A stretch of 64,000 nucleotides of DNA from CAYYEF01 sp964470825. Its GTDB lineage: Bacteria; Patescibacteriota; Minisyncoccia; Phycocordibacterales; JAACPR01. Position 1 is the stretch's first letter; each line of letters opens with the position of its first letter. The DNA is taken from assembly GCA_964470825.1 (NCBI GenBank), contig CAYYEF010000001.1:9129-73128 (forward strand), given 5' to 3'. The notes under the pieces are model-generated. The model was not told the DNA's origin and made no database searches. It worked only from the letters and a program-made list of their open reading frames with translations. Positions 1 through 7,404 of the stretch are shown piece after piece. The position numbers and the translations under genes were made by a program.

Positions 1-534
1 TACAACAATTTCTACAATACGAGAAATTCTAAAACCTTTATTCATTCCCATAATATCCTGAATCAGTTTTTTGGCATCTTCTATTGTTTGAACATTGGCA
101 ATAAATTTTTCAATTTCTTCGTTTGAAACTTCAAGGGTTCCAGCTTTTGATTCCAAAGCAAAAGAGAGATCTTTGTATAGCGACCAGGCGCGTTCAAGAC
201 TTTTGGTTGAAACCATGAAAGGTTCTACTAAATAACCTCTGTTTTCTAGATCTTTTATTTCATTTTGAGTTTCTATTTTATTAGGAGATTGAATGGCAAG
301 ATTTATTTTTTTATTTAAAACATCAAAAGCTGCTATTTTAGCTTTACGAGCATTTTCTTCTGGAATAAGTCTAAGAGCGTTTGTGTTTATGCTAACTCCA
401 GTTAAATCGGCATATTTTATGCCATATCTATTAGAAAGTATTTGGGCAAGTTCCTCCTCCTCTTGTCTTTTTAGAGTTTCAAGTTTGTCTTCTATGCGAG
501 CATTTTTTAAAGAGTCAGAATCTTTTAAGGGCAT
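1..534 (-). CDS. pilB: Type IV pilus assembly ATPase PilB / GspE-type, N-terminal part (partial)
   Basis: The minus-strand frame is open from an ATG at 534 to the window edge (178 codons, no stop). The translation has the usual N-terminal GspE/PilB (MshEN-like) domain: a helical start, then a segment with YGIKYADLTGV, then an IPEENARKAKIAAF-like stretch and a strand pair ending AIQSPNK. In this family the domain precedes the hexameric ATPase that powers pilus extension from the cytoplasmic side of the membrane. The Walker motifs would lie beyond the left edge and are not seen. A TATAAT box with TG extension (minus strand, 547-542) sits 7 nt before the ATG, so the mRNA is probably leaderless. 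pilM/N/O lie elsewhere, at 17705-19780. Family assignment is confident; the choice of PilB over GspE is inferred from those pilus genes. Confidence 0.8.
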   Translation of the reverse strand, partial: MPLKDSDSLKNARIEDKLETLKRQEEEELAQILSNRYGIKYADLTGVSINTNALRLIPEENARKAKIAAFDVLNKKINLAIQSPNKIETQNEIKDLENRGYLVEPFMVSTKSLERAWSLYKDLSFALESKAGTLEVSNEEIEKFIANVQTIEDAKKLIQDIMGMNKGFRISRIVEIVV

Positions 535-541
535 ATGAATT

Positions 542-547
542 ATTATA
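542..547 (-). promoter_or_regulatory. -10 box of pilB, leaderless spacing
   Basis: On the minus strand the bases read TGC then TATAAT, an extended -10 element, and end 7 nt before the pilB ATG. That distance leaves no room for a Shine-Dalgarno sequence. Confidence 0.55.
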
Positions 548-602
548 GCAAAAAGTTTTTAAATACAGGTGTTTATAGGCTTTTAATAGGGAATATTTAA
601 TA

Positions 603-630
603 TTGACAAAATCTTAAAATATGATATTAT
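603..630 (+). promoter_or_regulatory. Sigma-70-type promoter of the lipoprotein gene
   Basis: TTGACA (603-608), a 16-nt spacer and TATTAT (625-630) precede the lipoprotein gene. The start codon is 79 nt from the -10 end, so this transcript has a real leader, unlike most neighbours. Confidence 0.6.
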
Positions 631-708
631 TTTAGACAGAAGGTTTTGAACTTACTAATCAAAACAAAACTCAAACTGCTTCTGGTAAAAGCAAAGAAAG
701 GACATTAA

Positions 709-1358
709 ATGAAAAATCTAATTGTTGGTTTTTTGTCGCTCATAGCCATAGTTGTGTTGACTGGGTGTCAAACTCCCGGCATCAGTGGCGGAACCGCAAA
801 CCATCAGGTTACGCAGTGGCAGTTCTCTCTGATTGATACGGTGAATGCCAACGTGTACATTGGCGGGGCTCCTGTGGGAAGACGCCCGCCTCAGCCTTGC
901 GGCCCTGGAGGATATCCTCCGTCGGGATATGGTCGTCCATCACAATACGGCCAACCGTATTACAGTGGAAACGGTCTATATCGGGACGGTAACTGGATTC
1001 CCCAATGGGGAGTTAACAGTTATCGACGCCCAGGTCCGTGCGGCTCTGGAGGATATCCTCCGCCGGGATATGGNNNNNNNNNNNNNNNNNNNNNNNNNNN
1101 NNNNNNNNNNNNNNNNNNNNNNNNNNNNNNNNNNNNNNNNNNNNNNNNNNNNNNNNNNNNNNNNNNNNNNNNNGTTATCGACGCCCAGGTCCGTGCGGCT
1201 CTGGAGGATATCCTCCGCCGGGATATGGCCGTCCGCCAAATGGAGCTTACCCTCCAAACCATGGGCCTAGGCCCAATGATCCGTCCAGAAGGCGTATCAT
1301 TATAAACAATGAGAATGTGAACAATAATAACAATACTGTTCGCATCCTTAGAGATTGA
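709..1358 (+). CDS. Gly/Pro/Tyr-rich lipoprotein, interrupted by an assembly gap
   Basis: A typical lipoprotein signal (MKNLIVGF..., lipobox LTGC with Cys near residue 20) is followed by a low-complexity region rich in Gly, Pro, Tyr and Arg. It contains repeats of the type GGYPPSGYGRP and GGYPPPGYGRP, and ends in an Asn-rich tail (NNENVNNNNN). A 100-N gap at 1074-1173 breaks the frame: the part before it reads in the 709 frame, the part after it reads correctly to the TGA at 1358. Removing the Ns plus one of the two identical 55-bp flanks restores one continuous frame of 165 codons. AAAGGA lies 10 nt before the ATG. Its base composition is clearly richer in G and C than its surroundings. No function is known to me; a surface-exposed, membrane-anchored protein is the safe reading. 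Confidence 0.7.
1019..1073 (+). repeat. 55-bp direct repeat, copy 1 (left gap flank)
   Basis: Identical base for base to 1174-1228. The pair directly flanks the N run. Two contig ends sharing exactly 55 bp suggests a de Bruijn k-mer overlap left unmerged in scaffolding rather than a true duplication. A degenerate relative lies at about 900-935 in the same gene. Confidence 0.85.
1074..1173. other. Assembly gap of 100 N
   Basis: Exactly 100 undetermined bases, the conventional placeholder for a gap of unknown size, inside the lipoprotein gene. True content cannot be read. Confidence 0.95.
1174..1228 (+). repeat. 55-bp direct repeat, copy 2 (right gap flank)
   Basis: Exact copy of 1019-1073, starting at the first base after the N run. 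Confidence 0.85.
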
Positions 1359-1371
1359 ACAAAACTTCAAC

Positions 1372-1419
1372 CACCCCTTATCACAAAATCTTCGGATTGA
1401 GTGATGAGGGGTGTTTTTA
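1372..1419 (+). terminator. Intrinsic terminator of the lipoprotein gene
   Basis: A 13-bp stem (1372-1384 with 1401-1413, one G-T pair) is closed by a loop containing TTCGG and followed by TTTTTATTT. Confidence 0.85.
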
Positions 1420-1488
1420 TTTAAAATACAAAACTGACGTCGTCTATATAAAATGTTAAAATATTATTAATTAAAAGATTATAAAAAG

Positions 1489-1989
1489 ATGAAATATTTA
1501 ATTAATAATGAAAAAGATTTAGAAAATGTAGCACACGAAGTGCTTTCAATTATTAATTCAAATAAATATAATCACGCCACAGTCTTGGCTTTACAGGGGG
1601 ATTTGGGAGCCGGTAAGACAACTTTTACAAAATGCTTGGCTAATATTTTAGGTATTACAGAATCAGTAACTAGTCCCACTTTTGTTATTCAAAAAACTTT
1701 TTCCATCAATGAAACTAATTTAGAAAATAATTCAAATATTTTTATTCCTTTTAAGCAATTAATTCATATTGATTCTTACCGATTAGATTTATCAGGAGAA
1801 CTTTTGCATTTGGGTTGGCATGATAATTTAAATCAAAAAGATAATTTAATTATTGTAGAGTGGCCAGAAAGAATCTCGGATATTTTACCTACAGAATATC
1901 TTTTATTAAAATTTTCGCACATCAATGAAACCGCCCGTGAAGTTGAACTTTTTATTATTGATTCTAAAAATAGCCAAAAAACTTTTTAA
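1489..1989 (+). CDS. tsaE: tRNA threonylcarbamoyladenosine biosynthesis ATPase TsaE
   Basis: 166 residues. The Walker A motif GDLGAGKTT is at residues 37-45, followed by the family motifs TSPTFV (61-66), HIDSYRL (93-99) and VEWPER (123-128). TsaE is the ATPase that works with TsaB and TsaD to put the t6A modification on A37 of ANN-decoding tRNAs in the cytoplasm. The ATG follows a TATAAA-like box within a few bases, with no Shine-Dalgarno sequence. The polA start lies 3 nt after its stop, so the two are probably cotranscribed. tsaB and tsaD are not in this window. Residues 70-92 carry a slightly longer loop than the shortest family members. Confidence 0.92.
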   Translation: MKYLINNEKDLENVAHEVLSIINSNKYNHATVLALQGDLGAGKTTFTKCLANILGITESVTSPTFVIQKTFSINETNLENNSNIFIPFKQLIHIDSYRLDLSGELLHLGWHDNLNQKDNLIIVEWPERISDILPTEYLLLKFSHINETAREVELFIIDSKNSQKTF

Positions 1990-1992
1990 ATA

Positions 1993-4350
1993 ATGGTAAA
2001 AAAAACACAAAGAAAAAAAATAGTTTTACTTGATTCTCACGCTATTTTGCACAGAGCATATCATGCAATGCCAGATTTTTCTTCGTCAAACGGGGAACCA
2101 ACCGGTGCTTTATATGGAATTGCAACTATGCTTTTTTCTATTATTAAAGAATTAAAACCAGATTATGTTATTGCTGCTTTTGATTTACCAAAACCTACTT
2201 ATAGACACGAAGCTTATGCTGATTATAAAGCTGGAAGAAAAAAAACAGATGATAATCTTATTAAACAAATAAATCGCTCTCGAGATTTATTCAAAGCTTT
2301 TCAAATTCCAATTTATGAAAAAGAGGGTTATGAAGCTGACGATGTTTTGGGAACTTTGGCCAAAAAACTAAAAGACAATTTTGATGTTGTTATTGCTTCA
2401 GGTGACATGGACACTTTGCAACTAGTCGATGATGATCGAGTAAAAGTCTATACCCTTAAAAAAGGTATAAAAGACACCATTTTATATGATGAAAAAACAG
2501 TAATTGACCGATATGGATTTAAACCAGAACAGATTCCAGACTATAAGGGTTTACGTGGTGATACCTCAGACAATATTATTGGTGTAGCTGGTATTGGTGA
2601 AAAAACTGCGACTGACTTAATTAAAAATTTTGGAACTATTGAAGAAATTTATAAGGCGCTAGAAAAAAATAATTTAGAAAAATTTAAAAAAGCTGGAATC
2701 AAAGAACGTATAGTTAATTTATTAAAAGAAAATCAAGAAGAAGCCGAGTTTAGTAAAATGTTGGCCACAATTCAGTGTGATGTACCTATAGAATTTGAAA
2801 TTCCAGAGAAGACTTGGTTTGAAAATATAAATCCAGAAAAGATAAAAGATTTGTTTAGGGATTTGGAATTTAGATCTTTGCTTGTGCGTGTCGATACTAT
2901 TTTTGGAGAGGCAAGTGCTGAAAATTTAATGGAAGAAACAGTTCAAGATATTGATTCTGAAAAATTAGATGAAACTAAAATTATGGTTTGGCTTTTAAAT
3001 TCAACAATTTCTAATCCATCTCTAGAAGATATTTACTCTGTTGCAAAAACAAAAAATTTTACAGACGCTTATCAAAAATTAGCAGAAGAAATAAAAAAAA
3101 GAGAATTAGAATTTGTTTTTGAAAAAATCGAGAAACCTTTAATACCACTAATTAAGGAGATGGAGAAAAATGGAGTTAAATTAGATACAGTTTTTTTGAA
3201 AAAGTTATCAGAAGAATATCATTTTGATTTGGAAAAAATTCAAAAAGAAATTTGGCAGGAAACAGGACATGAGTTTAATATCAATTCTCCTTCCCAAATG
3301 GCTGACGTTTTATTTAATAAGCTAGGATTAAGTTATAAAGGTATGAGAAAAACTGCTACAGGTAAATTTTCTACAAAAGAAGATGTCTTGCAAAAATTAT
3401 CAGAAGAAAATCCTATTGCCGAGAAAATTTTAGAATATCGAGAATTGCAAAAATTATTATCAACCTATATTGATAACTTTCCTTTGTTAATTGGCGAAGA
3501 TGGGCGATTGCATGCAACTTTTTTACAAACAGGCACTACAACCGGTAGAATGTCTTCAAATAATCCTAATCTACAAAATATTCCAATTGGTTCAGAGAGA
3601 GGACAGAGAATCAGAAACGCTTTTGTGGCTGATAAAGGTAAAAAATTATTAGCATTAGATTATTCTCAATTTGAATTGCGTATCGCAGCTTTTCTTTCTG
3701 AAGAGAAAAAACTAATTGAAATTTTTAAGAGAGGCGAAGATATTCACACTGCTGTCGCGGCAGAGGTTTTTGGTGTGTCTTTTGATAAAGTTACAAAAGA
3801 AATGCGTCGTCAGGCAAAAGTTATTAATTTCGGAATGCTTTATGGGATGGGAATTAATGCTTTGAGACAAAATTTAAAAACAGATAGGAAAACTGCTCAA
3901 GAATTTTATAATAAATATTTTTTGGTCTACTCTGATCTTTCTGCATATTTGGAAAGAGTTAAATCTGAAGCTGCTCTGAAGGGTTATACGAAGACTCTTT
4001 TTGGAAGACGTCGTTATTTTGATGGTTTTAATTCAAGCCTACCTTTTATTCGAGCTCAAGCAGAACGCATGGCTATTAATGCTCCAATTCAAGGAACTCA
4101 AGCAGATATTATAAAAATGGCCATGTTTCAGATTGATCAATTTTTATCTGAAAAAAAACTAAAAAATTCTGTTAAATTAATTTTACAAATTCATGATGAG
4201 GTAATCTATGAAGTAGATGAAGATAAGGTTGATGAAGTTTCTATAAAAATAAAAAAAATAATGGAGGAGGTTGTAAATAAAGAACAAACAAAAGGTGTGC
4301 CTGTATTAGCGGAATATAAAATAGGGGATAGTTGGGGTGGATTAAAATAG
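1993..4350 (+). CDS. polA: DNA polymerase I with 5'-nuclease domain, 3'-5' exonuclease domain essentially lost
   Basis: 785 residues. Residues 1 to about 300 form the 5'-3' nuclease (YEADDVLGT, SGDMDTLQLV and a helix-hairpin-helix GVAGIGEKTA). Residues about 370-785 form the family A polymerase: motif A DYSQFELR with D556, motif B RRQAKVINFG at 605-614, motif C HDE at 734-736. The 3'-5' exonuclease seen in E. coli (928 aa) is reduced to some 70 residues without the DxE or other metal ligands, so proofreading is not expected. Role: Okazaki fragment processing and gap filling in repair. It starts directly after tsaE. Confidence 0.95.
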   Translation: MVKKTQRKKIVLLDSHAILHRAYHAMPDFSSSNGEPTGALYGIATMLFSIIKELKPDYVIAAFDLPKPTYRHEAYADYKAGRKKTDDNLIKQINRSRDLFKAFQIPIYEKEGYEADDVLGTLAKKLKDNFDVVIASGDMDTLQLVDDDRVKVYTLKKGIKDTILYDEKTVIDRYGFKPEQIPDYKGLRGDTSDNIIGVAGIGEKTATDLIKNFGTIEEIYKALEKNNLEKFKKAGIKERIVNLLKENQEEAEFSKMLATIQCDVPIEFEIPEKTWFENINPEKIKDLFRDLEFRSLLVRVDTIFGEASAENLMEETVQDIDSEKLDETKIMVWLLNSTISNPSLEDIYSVAKTKNFTDAYQKLAEEIKKRELEFVFEKIEKPLIPLIKEMEKNGVKLDTVFLKKLSEEYHFDLEKIQKEIWQETGHEFNINSPSQMADVLFNKLGLSYKGMRKTATGKFSTKEDVLQKLSEENPIAEKILEYRELQKLLSTYIDNFPLLIGEDGRLHATFLQTGTTTGRMSSNNPNLQNIPIGSERGQRIRNAFVADKGKKLLALDYSQFELRIAAFLSEEKKLIEIFKRGEDIHTAVAAEVFGVSFDKVTKEMRRQAKVINFGMLYGMGINALRQNLKTDRKTAQEFYNKYFLVYSDLSAYLERVKSEAALKGYTKTLFGRRRYFDGFNSSLPFIRAQAERMAINAPIQGTQADIIKMAMFQIDQFLSEKKLKNSVKLILQIHDEVIYEVDEDKVDEVSIKIKKIMEEVVNKEQTKGVPVLAEYKIGDSWGGLK

Positions 4351-4403
4351 TTGACGACTTTTTTAAAAGAGTTAAATTAAGAATAGAAAGAACCTCAAAA
4401 CAT

Positions 4404-4601
4404 ATGAATCAGGACTTCCTTGAAATTATCCCCGGACAGAACCAGCGTGATGATGTTGTGCAACTCTATGCTGAACAACATCAACAGCAGCGCCAAGAAA
4501 TAATCAACGACGTGTGTCACGGAGATGAAATTCCTCAGCATCCCGCGAATCCACCAGTCGAAGATTTTCTTCCTGGTCATAGAACCGGTTGCGCAACCTA
4601 G
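4404..4601 (+). CDS. Small orphan protein, Gln/His-rich
   Basis: A 65-codon frame starting MNQDFLEIIPG, rich in Gln, His and Asp, with QHQQQRQE in the middle. It sits alone between polA and holA and has a good terminator 10 nt after the stop. A possible promoter is TTGACG at 4351-4356 with TAAATT at 4373-4378. The frame stays open upstream to 4332, but the ATG at 4404 fits better with the purine-rich GAAAGAA about 12 nt ahead. G+C is higher than in neighbours. I do not recognise a family. It belongs to a group of isolated short genes in this window with their own terminators. Confidence 0.5.
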   Translation: MNQDFLEIIPGQNQRDDVVQLYAEQHQQQRQEIINDVCHGDEIPQHPANPPVEDFLPGHRTGCAT

Positions 4602-4610
4602 TCTTTACCC

Positions 4611-4640
4611 AAGCGTCGTTAATTCGGCGCTTTTTTATTT
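4611..4640 (+). terminator. Intrinsic terminator
   Basis: 8-bp stem AAGCGTCG/CGGCGCTT (one G-T pair), 6-nt loop, then TTTT-A-TTT. It ends the small orphan gene and separates it from holA. Confidence 0.8.
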
Positions 4641-4665
4641 CAAAAGTAAGATTATTTAATTTTGA

Positions 4666-4671
4666 TATAAT
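4666..4671 (+). promoter_or_regulatory. -10 box TATAAT of holA, leaderless spacing
   Basis: TATAAT ends 6 nt before the holA ATG. Transcription from it would begin at or within a base or two of the start codon. Confidence 0.6.
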
Positions 4672-4677
4672 TAAAAA

Positions 4678-5388
4678 ATGATTTATTTGTTTTTGGGACA
4701 ATATAAAAAAACCTTACAAAAAGCCAATAATTTGGTTGATGTTTTATTAAAAAAACAACCAGATGCTTCTTTGTTAAAATTTAATATTGAAAATTTTGAA
4801 AATAAAAATATTAATGATTTAGTATCTGCTCAAGGATTATTTTTTAATAAAAATATTATTGTACTTTCAAAAATTTTTGAAGATATCGATAATAAGGAAA
4901 TAATCTTAAAAAATATTAATGAAATTAAAGGATCACAAAACATTTTTATTTTTATTGAAGAATCACTTGATAAAAAAAGTTTAGAAAAATTTGAAAAGTT
5001 TGCAGAAAAAATTCAAGAGATAAAAATTGAAGAAAAGAAGGTTGAGTCTAAATTTAATATGTTTAGTCTAACTGATTCGTTAGGCAAGAGGGATAAGAAA
5101 AATTTATGGTTGTTGTATCGTAACGCTCTTAAAAACGGCTCTGCTGAAGAAATTTACGGAATTCTGTGGTGGCAATTAAAAACAATTTTAATCGTTCAAA
5201 AAAGTAAAAATGTTTCTGACTCAGGATTAAAACCGTTTGTTTTTAACAAGACTAAAGATTTTTTAAAAAATTTTAAAGAAGATGAAATACAAAAAAAAGC
5301 TTTTGATTTAGTTAAGATTTATCATAATACTCGCCGCCAAAGTACAGAGATGGAAATTAGTTTAGAAAAATGGATTTTGAATTTTTAA
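4678..5388 (+). CDS. holA: DNA polymerase III delta subunit (clamp loader)
   Basis: 236 residues with a HolA-like layout: an N-terminal part starting MIYLFLGQ, the SAQGLFFNKNIIVLS stretch where HolA has its 'F..kklviv' strand, a region with IFIEESLDKK, and a helical C-terminal collar region with ILWWQLKTILIV and an STEMEISLEKWIL end. It is shorter than E. coli HolA (343 aa), as is common in reduced genomes. Role: opens the beta clamp in the clamp-loader complex at the replication fork. Family assignment rests on the pattern of the C-terminal domain and the start; I am fairly sure. It is transcribed alone and faces a tRNA-Lys gene on the other strand. Confidence 0.75.
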   Translation: MIYLFLGQYKKTLQKANNLVDVLLKKQPDASLLKFNIENFENKNINDLVSAQGLFFNKNIIVLSKIFEDIDNKEIILKNINEIKGSQNIFIFIEESLDKKSLEKFEKFAEKIQEIKIEEKKVESKFNMFSLTDSLGKRDKKNLWLLYRNALKNGSAEEIYGILWWQLKTILIVQKSKNVSDSGLKPFVFNKTKDFLKNFKEDEIQKKAFDLVKIYHNTRRQSTEMEISLEKWILNF

Positions 5389-5390
5389 TG

Positions 5391-5463
5391 TCCGCCCAGT
5401 AGGACTCGAACCTACGACCCTCTCCTTAAAAGGGAGTTGCTCTACCACCTGAGCTATGGGCGG
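5391..5463 (-). tRNA. tRNA-Lys (TTT)
   Basis: A 73-nt cloverleaf on the minus strand: acceptor CCGCCCA/TGGGCGG, anticodon loop CTTTTAA (anticodon TTT), T arm with GGTTCGAGTCC, discriminator A. CCA is not encoded. Confidence 0.95.
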
Positions 5464-5527
5464 AAATACCATTTAAAAATGGTTTGTTTAATATAACTGA
5501 AAAGGCTTTGAATTTCAAGTGTCTATA

Positions 5528-5929
5528 CTAAAAAGGTAAATCAAGTGCGAAAGCCCCTGGTCCAAGAAAAAGGAAAGATAATGAAATTAGTATTAATCCC
5601 AAATAAAAAACTGTTGGATGATGATCTATTTTATGAGACCAAAAATCCATGATCATAACTTTTAAAAATAAATAAGCTAAAACAATACAGACTACTTGAG
5701 TATATAAACCAATGATCATTAACCCTCCTGAAATTATTAGAGTGGTTGATAAAATCCAAGGCATAATATTTGCTAGTGGAATACCAAGCGAGGTTACAAA
5801 TTCTATAAAATTATTTTTTTTAGACAAAATTTTAAAACCAATGTAAACTCCTATAAAACCAACAACAATACGAATAATGGTAATTCCAAGTAAATTATAA
5901 ATTAATAAATCGGGAAAAATACTTAACAT
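5528..5929 (-). CDS. DoxX-like small integral membrane protein
   Basis: 133 residues with four hydrophobic helices and the DoxX-type pattern: RIVVGFIGVYIGFKIL in the first helix, a GIPLA turn, then GGLMIIGLYTQ in the third region. DoxX-family proteins sit in the inner membrane, and some act with redox partners, but the role here is not readable. The frame is open upstream to 6043, but that would overlap the methyltransferase gene. The ATG at 5929 has a TATACT box 6 nt ahead and leaves a 20-bp divergent gap, so I use it. Could also be a related DUF of similar topology. Confidence 0.65.
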   Translation of the reverse strand: MLSIFPDLLIYNLLGITIIRIVVGFIGVYIGFKILSKKNNFIEFVTSLGIPLANIMPWILSTTLIISGGLMIIGLYTQVVCIVLAYLFLKVMIMDFWSHKIDHHPTVFYLGLILISLSFLFLGPGAFALDLPF

Positions 5930-5935
5930 GAAATA

Positions 5936-5943
5936 AGTATAAC
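5936..5943. promoter_or_regulatory. Overlapping divergent -10 boxes (DoxX-like / SpoU)
   Basis: On the plus strand TATAAC (5938-5943) ends 6 nt before the ATG at 5950. On the minus strand TATACT (5941-5936) ends 6 nt before the ATG at 5929. The two boxes share the bases 5938-5941. The whole intergenic region is 20 bp. Confidence 0.55.
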
Positions 5944-5949
5944 AAAATA

Positions 5950-6462
5950 ATGGAAAAAATAATAAACAAAAAAATAGAAAAAACTGATCGTCGAATAATT
6001 TTGGTATTACATAATATACGCAGTACTCATAATGTCGGGGCAATTTTTAGAACTGCTGACGCTGCAGCAGTTAAAGAAATTTTTTTAGTTGGAATTACTC
6101 CAGATCCAATTGATCGTTTTGGTCGAAAGAGAAGTGATATTGCAAAGTCTGCTCTAGGGGCCGAAGAGACAATTGCGTGGAAGCATTTTAGTGATCAAGA
6201 ATTTTTAGAGAAAGCTTTTGATTTAAAAAAAGTCGGATTTGAAATTATTTCAATTGAGCAATCAGAAAATTCTGTAGATTATAAAAGTATTAAAGTTGGA
6301 GATAATGCATTGATTATTGTCGGTAATGAAGTAGAAGGATTACCAAAAGAGGTGATAGGAATTTCTGATTTTGTATCAGAAATTCCTATGTATGGTAATA
6401 AAGAATCTTTAAATGTTTCTGTGGCAACCGGCGTGGCTTTGTTTAGAATTTTGGAAATTTAA
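5950..6462 (+). CDS. SpoU/TrmH-family RNA 2'-O-methyltransferase
   Basis: 170 residues. All three SPOUT family motifs are visible: motif 1 NIRSTHNVGAIFRTADA near residues 22-38, motif 2 IVGNEVEGLP, and motif 3 NVSVATGVALF near the C-terminus. Members transfer a methyl group from S-adenosylmethionine to a ribose 2'-OH of tRNA or rRNA and form a trefoil-knot dimer. The short length without an N-terminal L30e-like domain is closer to TrmL or TrmH than to RlmB. The target base cannot be told from sequence. Transcribed divergently from the DoxX-like gene with a 20-bp gap. Confidence 0.88.
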   Translation: MEKIINKKIEKTDRRIILVLHNIRSTHNVGAIFRTADAAAVKEIFLVGITPDPIDRFGRKRSDIAKSALGAEETIAWKHFSDQEFLEKAFDLKKVGFEIISIEQSENSVDYKSIKVGDNALIIVGNEVEGLPKEVIGISDFVSEIPMYGNKESLNVSVATGVALFRILEI

Positions 6463-6483
6463 GGAGAGTCTTTTTGCAAAGAT

Positions 6484-7386
6484 TTATTTTTGATGCGTAC
6501 TACAAAAATGTGCACTACGAGTAGCAACTACTTTTCTAAGTATTATTCCAGAACAACCTTTTTTCTTACATTTCTGACCTTTTAATTTATAAGCATTATG
6601 GTGGTTTTGGAATTCTCCTCGAGCGCCAAGCGGGTTTCTATAATCACTCATTGAATCTCCTCCAAAATCAATACCTTTTGAGAGAAGTTTTTTCATCCAA
6701 GTGTGCATGTTTTTAAATTCTATCTCAGAAATATCAGAAACTTTTCTTTCCGGATGAATATTTGTAGCCCATAAAATTTCATCAGAATAAATATTTCCAA
6801 TTCCAGAAATAATAGTTGCGTCCATTAAGACTGTTTTTATTTTTCCATAAGGTTTTTTTAATAAAGCTTTTTTAAAATCAGAAACATTGAAATTTTTATC
6901 TAATGGCTCTGGACCAATTGGAGCAAATTCTTTAGAGAAAGCTTGTTTATCACTTAATAATTTTACAGTGGCAAATTTTCTCATATCAGAAAAAGCTATA
7001 TGTTTACCATTACCTAATTCAAAAACCAAATGCACAAATCTGTTAAAAGGATCAGCTAAAGGACTTTTAGAGTCAAAAGGAGACCATTTCTTTTTTTCAA
7101 ATTTATATTTACCAAAAAGTAAATGACCAGTCATTTTCATGTGGATTAAAATGGTTTTATCTCCTGATATATCAATTAATACATTTTTAGCACGACGCCA
7201 TACCCGCAAAATCTTTTGGCCCTCAACATCTTTTTTAAAATTTTTGAAATATTTAGGATCTTTAATATTATTTTTTCCATAGAAATAGGGACTATTGTAG
7301 TCTGTCCAAACAGAAATAATTTTTTGGTTTTTAACCAAATCGTTCAACATTTTTGCGGTTGTTTCAACTTCTGGTAATTCAGGCAT
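6484..7386 (-). CDS. mutM: Formamidopyrimidine-DNA glycosylase (Fpg/MutM)
   Basis: 300 residues from the ATG at 7386, which gives the obligatory MPELPEVE start: Pro2 becomes the catalytic N-terminal proline and Glu3 the proton donor. IHMKMTGHL, a helix-two-turn-helix region (GNIYSDEILW) and a C-terminal zinc finger follow. The finger departs from C-x2-C...C-x2-C: it reads C-x4-C (CKKKGC) and ends C-x2-H (CSTH). The enzyme excises 8-oxoguanine and cuts the abasic site. Upstream frame to 7488 would overlap the amidase gene and is rejected. The gene is divergent from the amidase, 18 bp apart. Confidence 0.93.
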   Translation of the reverse strand: MPELPEVETTAKMLNDLVKNQKIISVWTDYNSPYFYGKNNIKDPKYFKNFKKDVEGQKILRVWRRAKNVLIDISGDKTILIHMKMTGHLLFGKYKFEKKKWSPFDSKSPLADPFNRFVHLVFELGNGKHIAFSDMRKFATVKLLSDKQAFSKEFAPIGPEPLDKNFNVSDFKKALLKKPYGKIKTVLMDATIISGIGNIYSDEILWATNIHPERKVSDISEIEFKNMHTWMKKLLSKGIDFGGDSMSDYRNPLGARGEFQNHHNAYKLKGQKCKKKGCSGIILRKVVATRSAHFCSTHQK

Positions 7387-7391
7387 AGTGT

Positions 7392-7398
7392 TATTATT
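7392..7398. promoter_or_regulatory. Overlapping divergent -10 boxes (mutM / amidase)
   Basis: Plus-strand TATTAT (7392-7397) ends 7 nt before the amidase ATG at 7405. Minus-strand AATAAT (7398-7393) ends 6 nt before the mutM ATG at 7386. Both lie in the same seven bases. Confidence 0.45.
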
Positions 7399-7404
7399 TT
7401 GCGT

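Noticed and set aside
293..538. 81-codon plus-strand frame at the left edge
   Set aside because: It is antisense to the recognisable PilB N-terminal domain.
845..1370. Several frames crossing the N gap on both strands
   Set aside because: They are phases of the same low-complexity repeat; only the 709 frame has a signal peptide and lipobox, and the gap length is arbitrary.
4332..4403. Longer N-terminus for the 4404 small gene
   Set aside because: It would overlap the polA stop and has no start signal; the ATG at 4404 is better placed.
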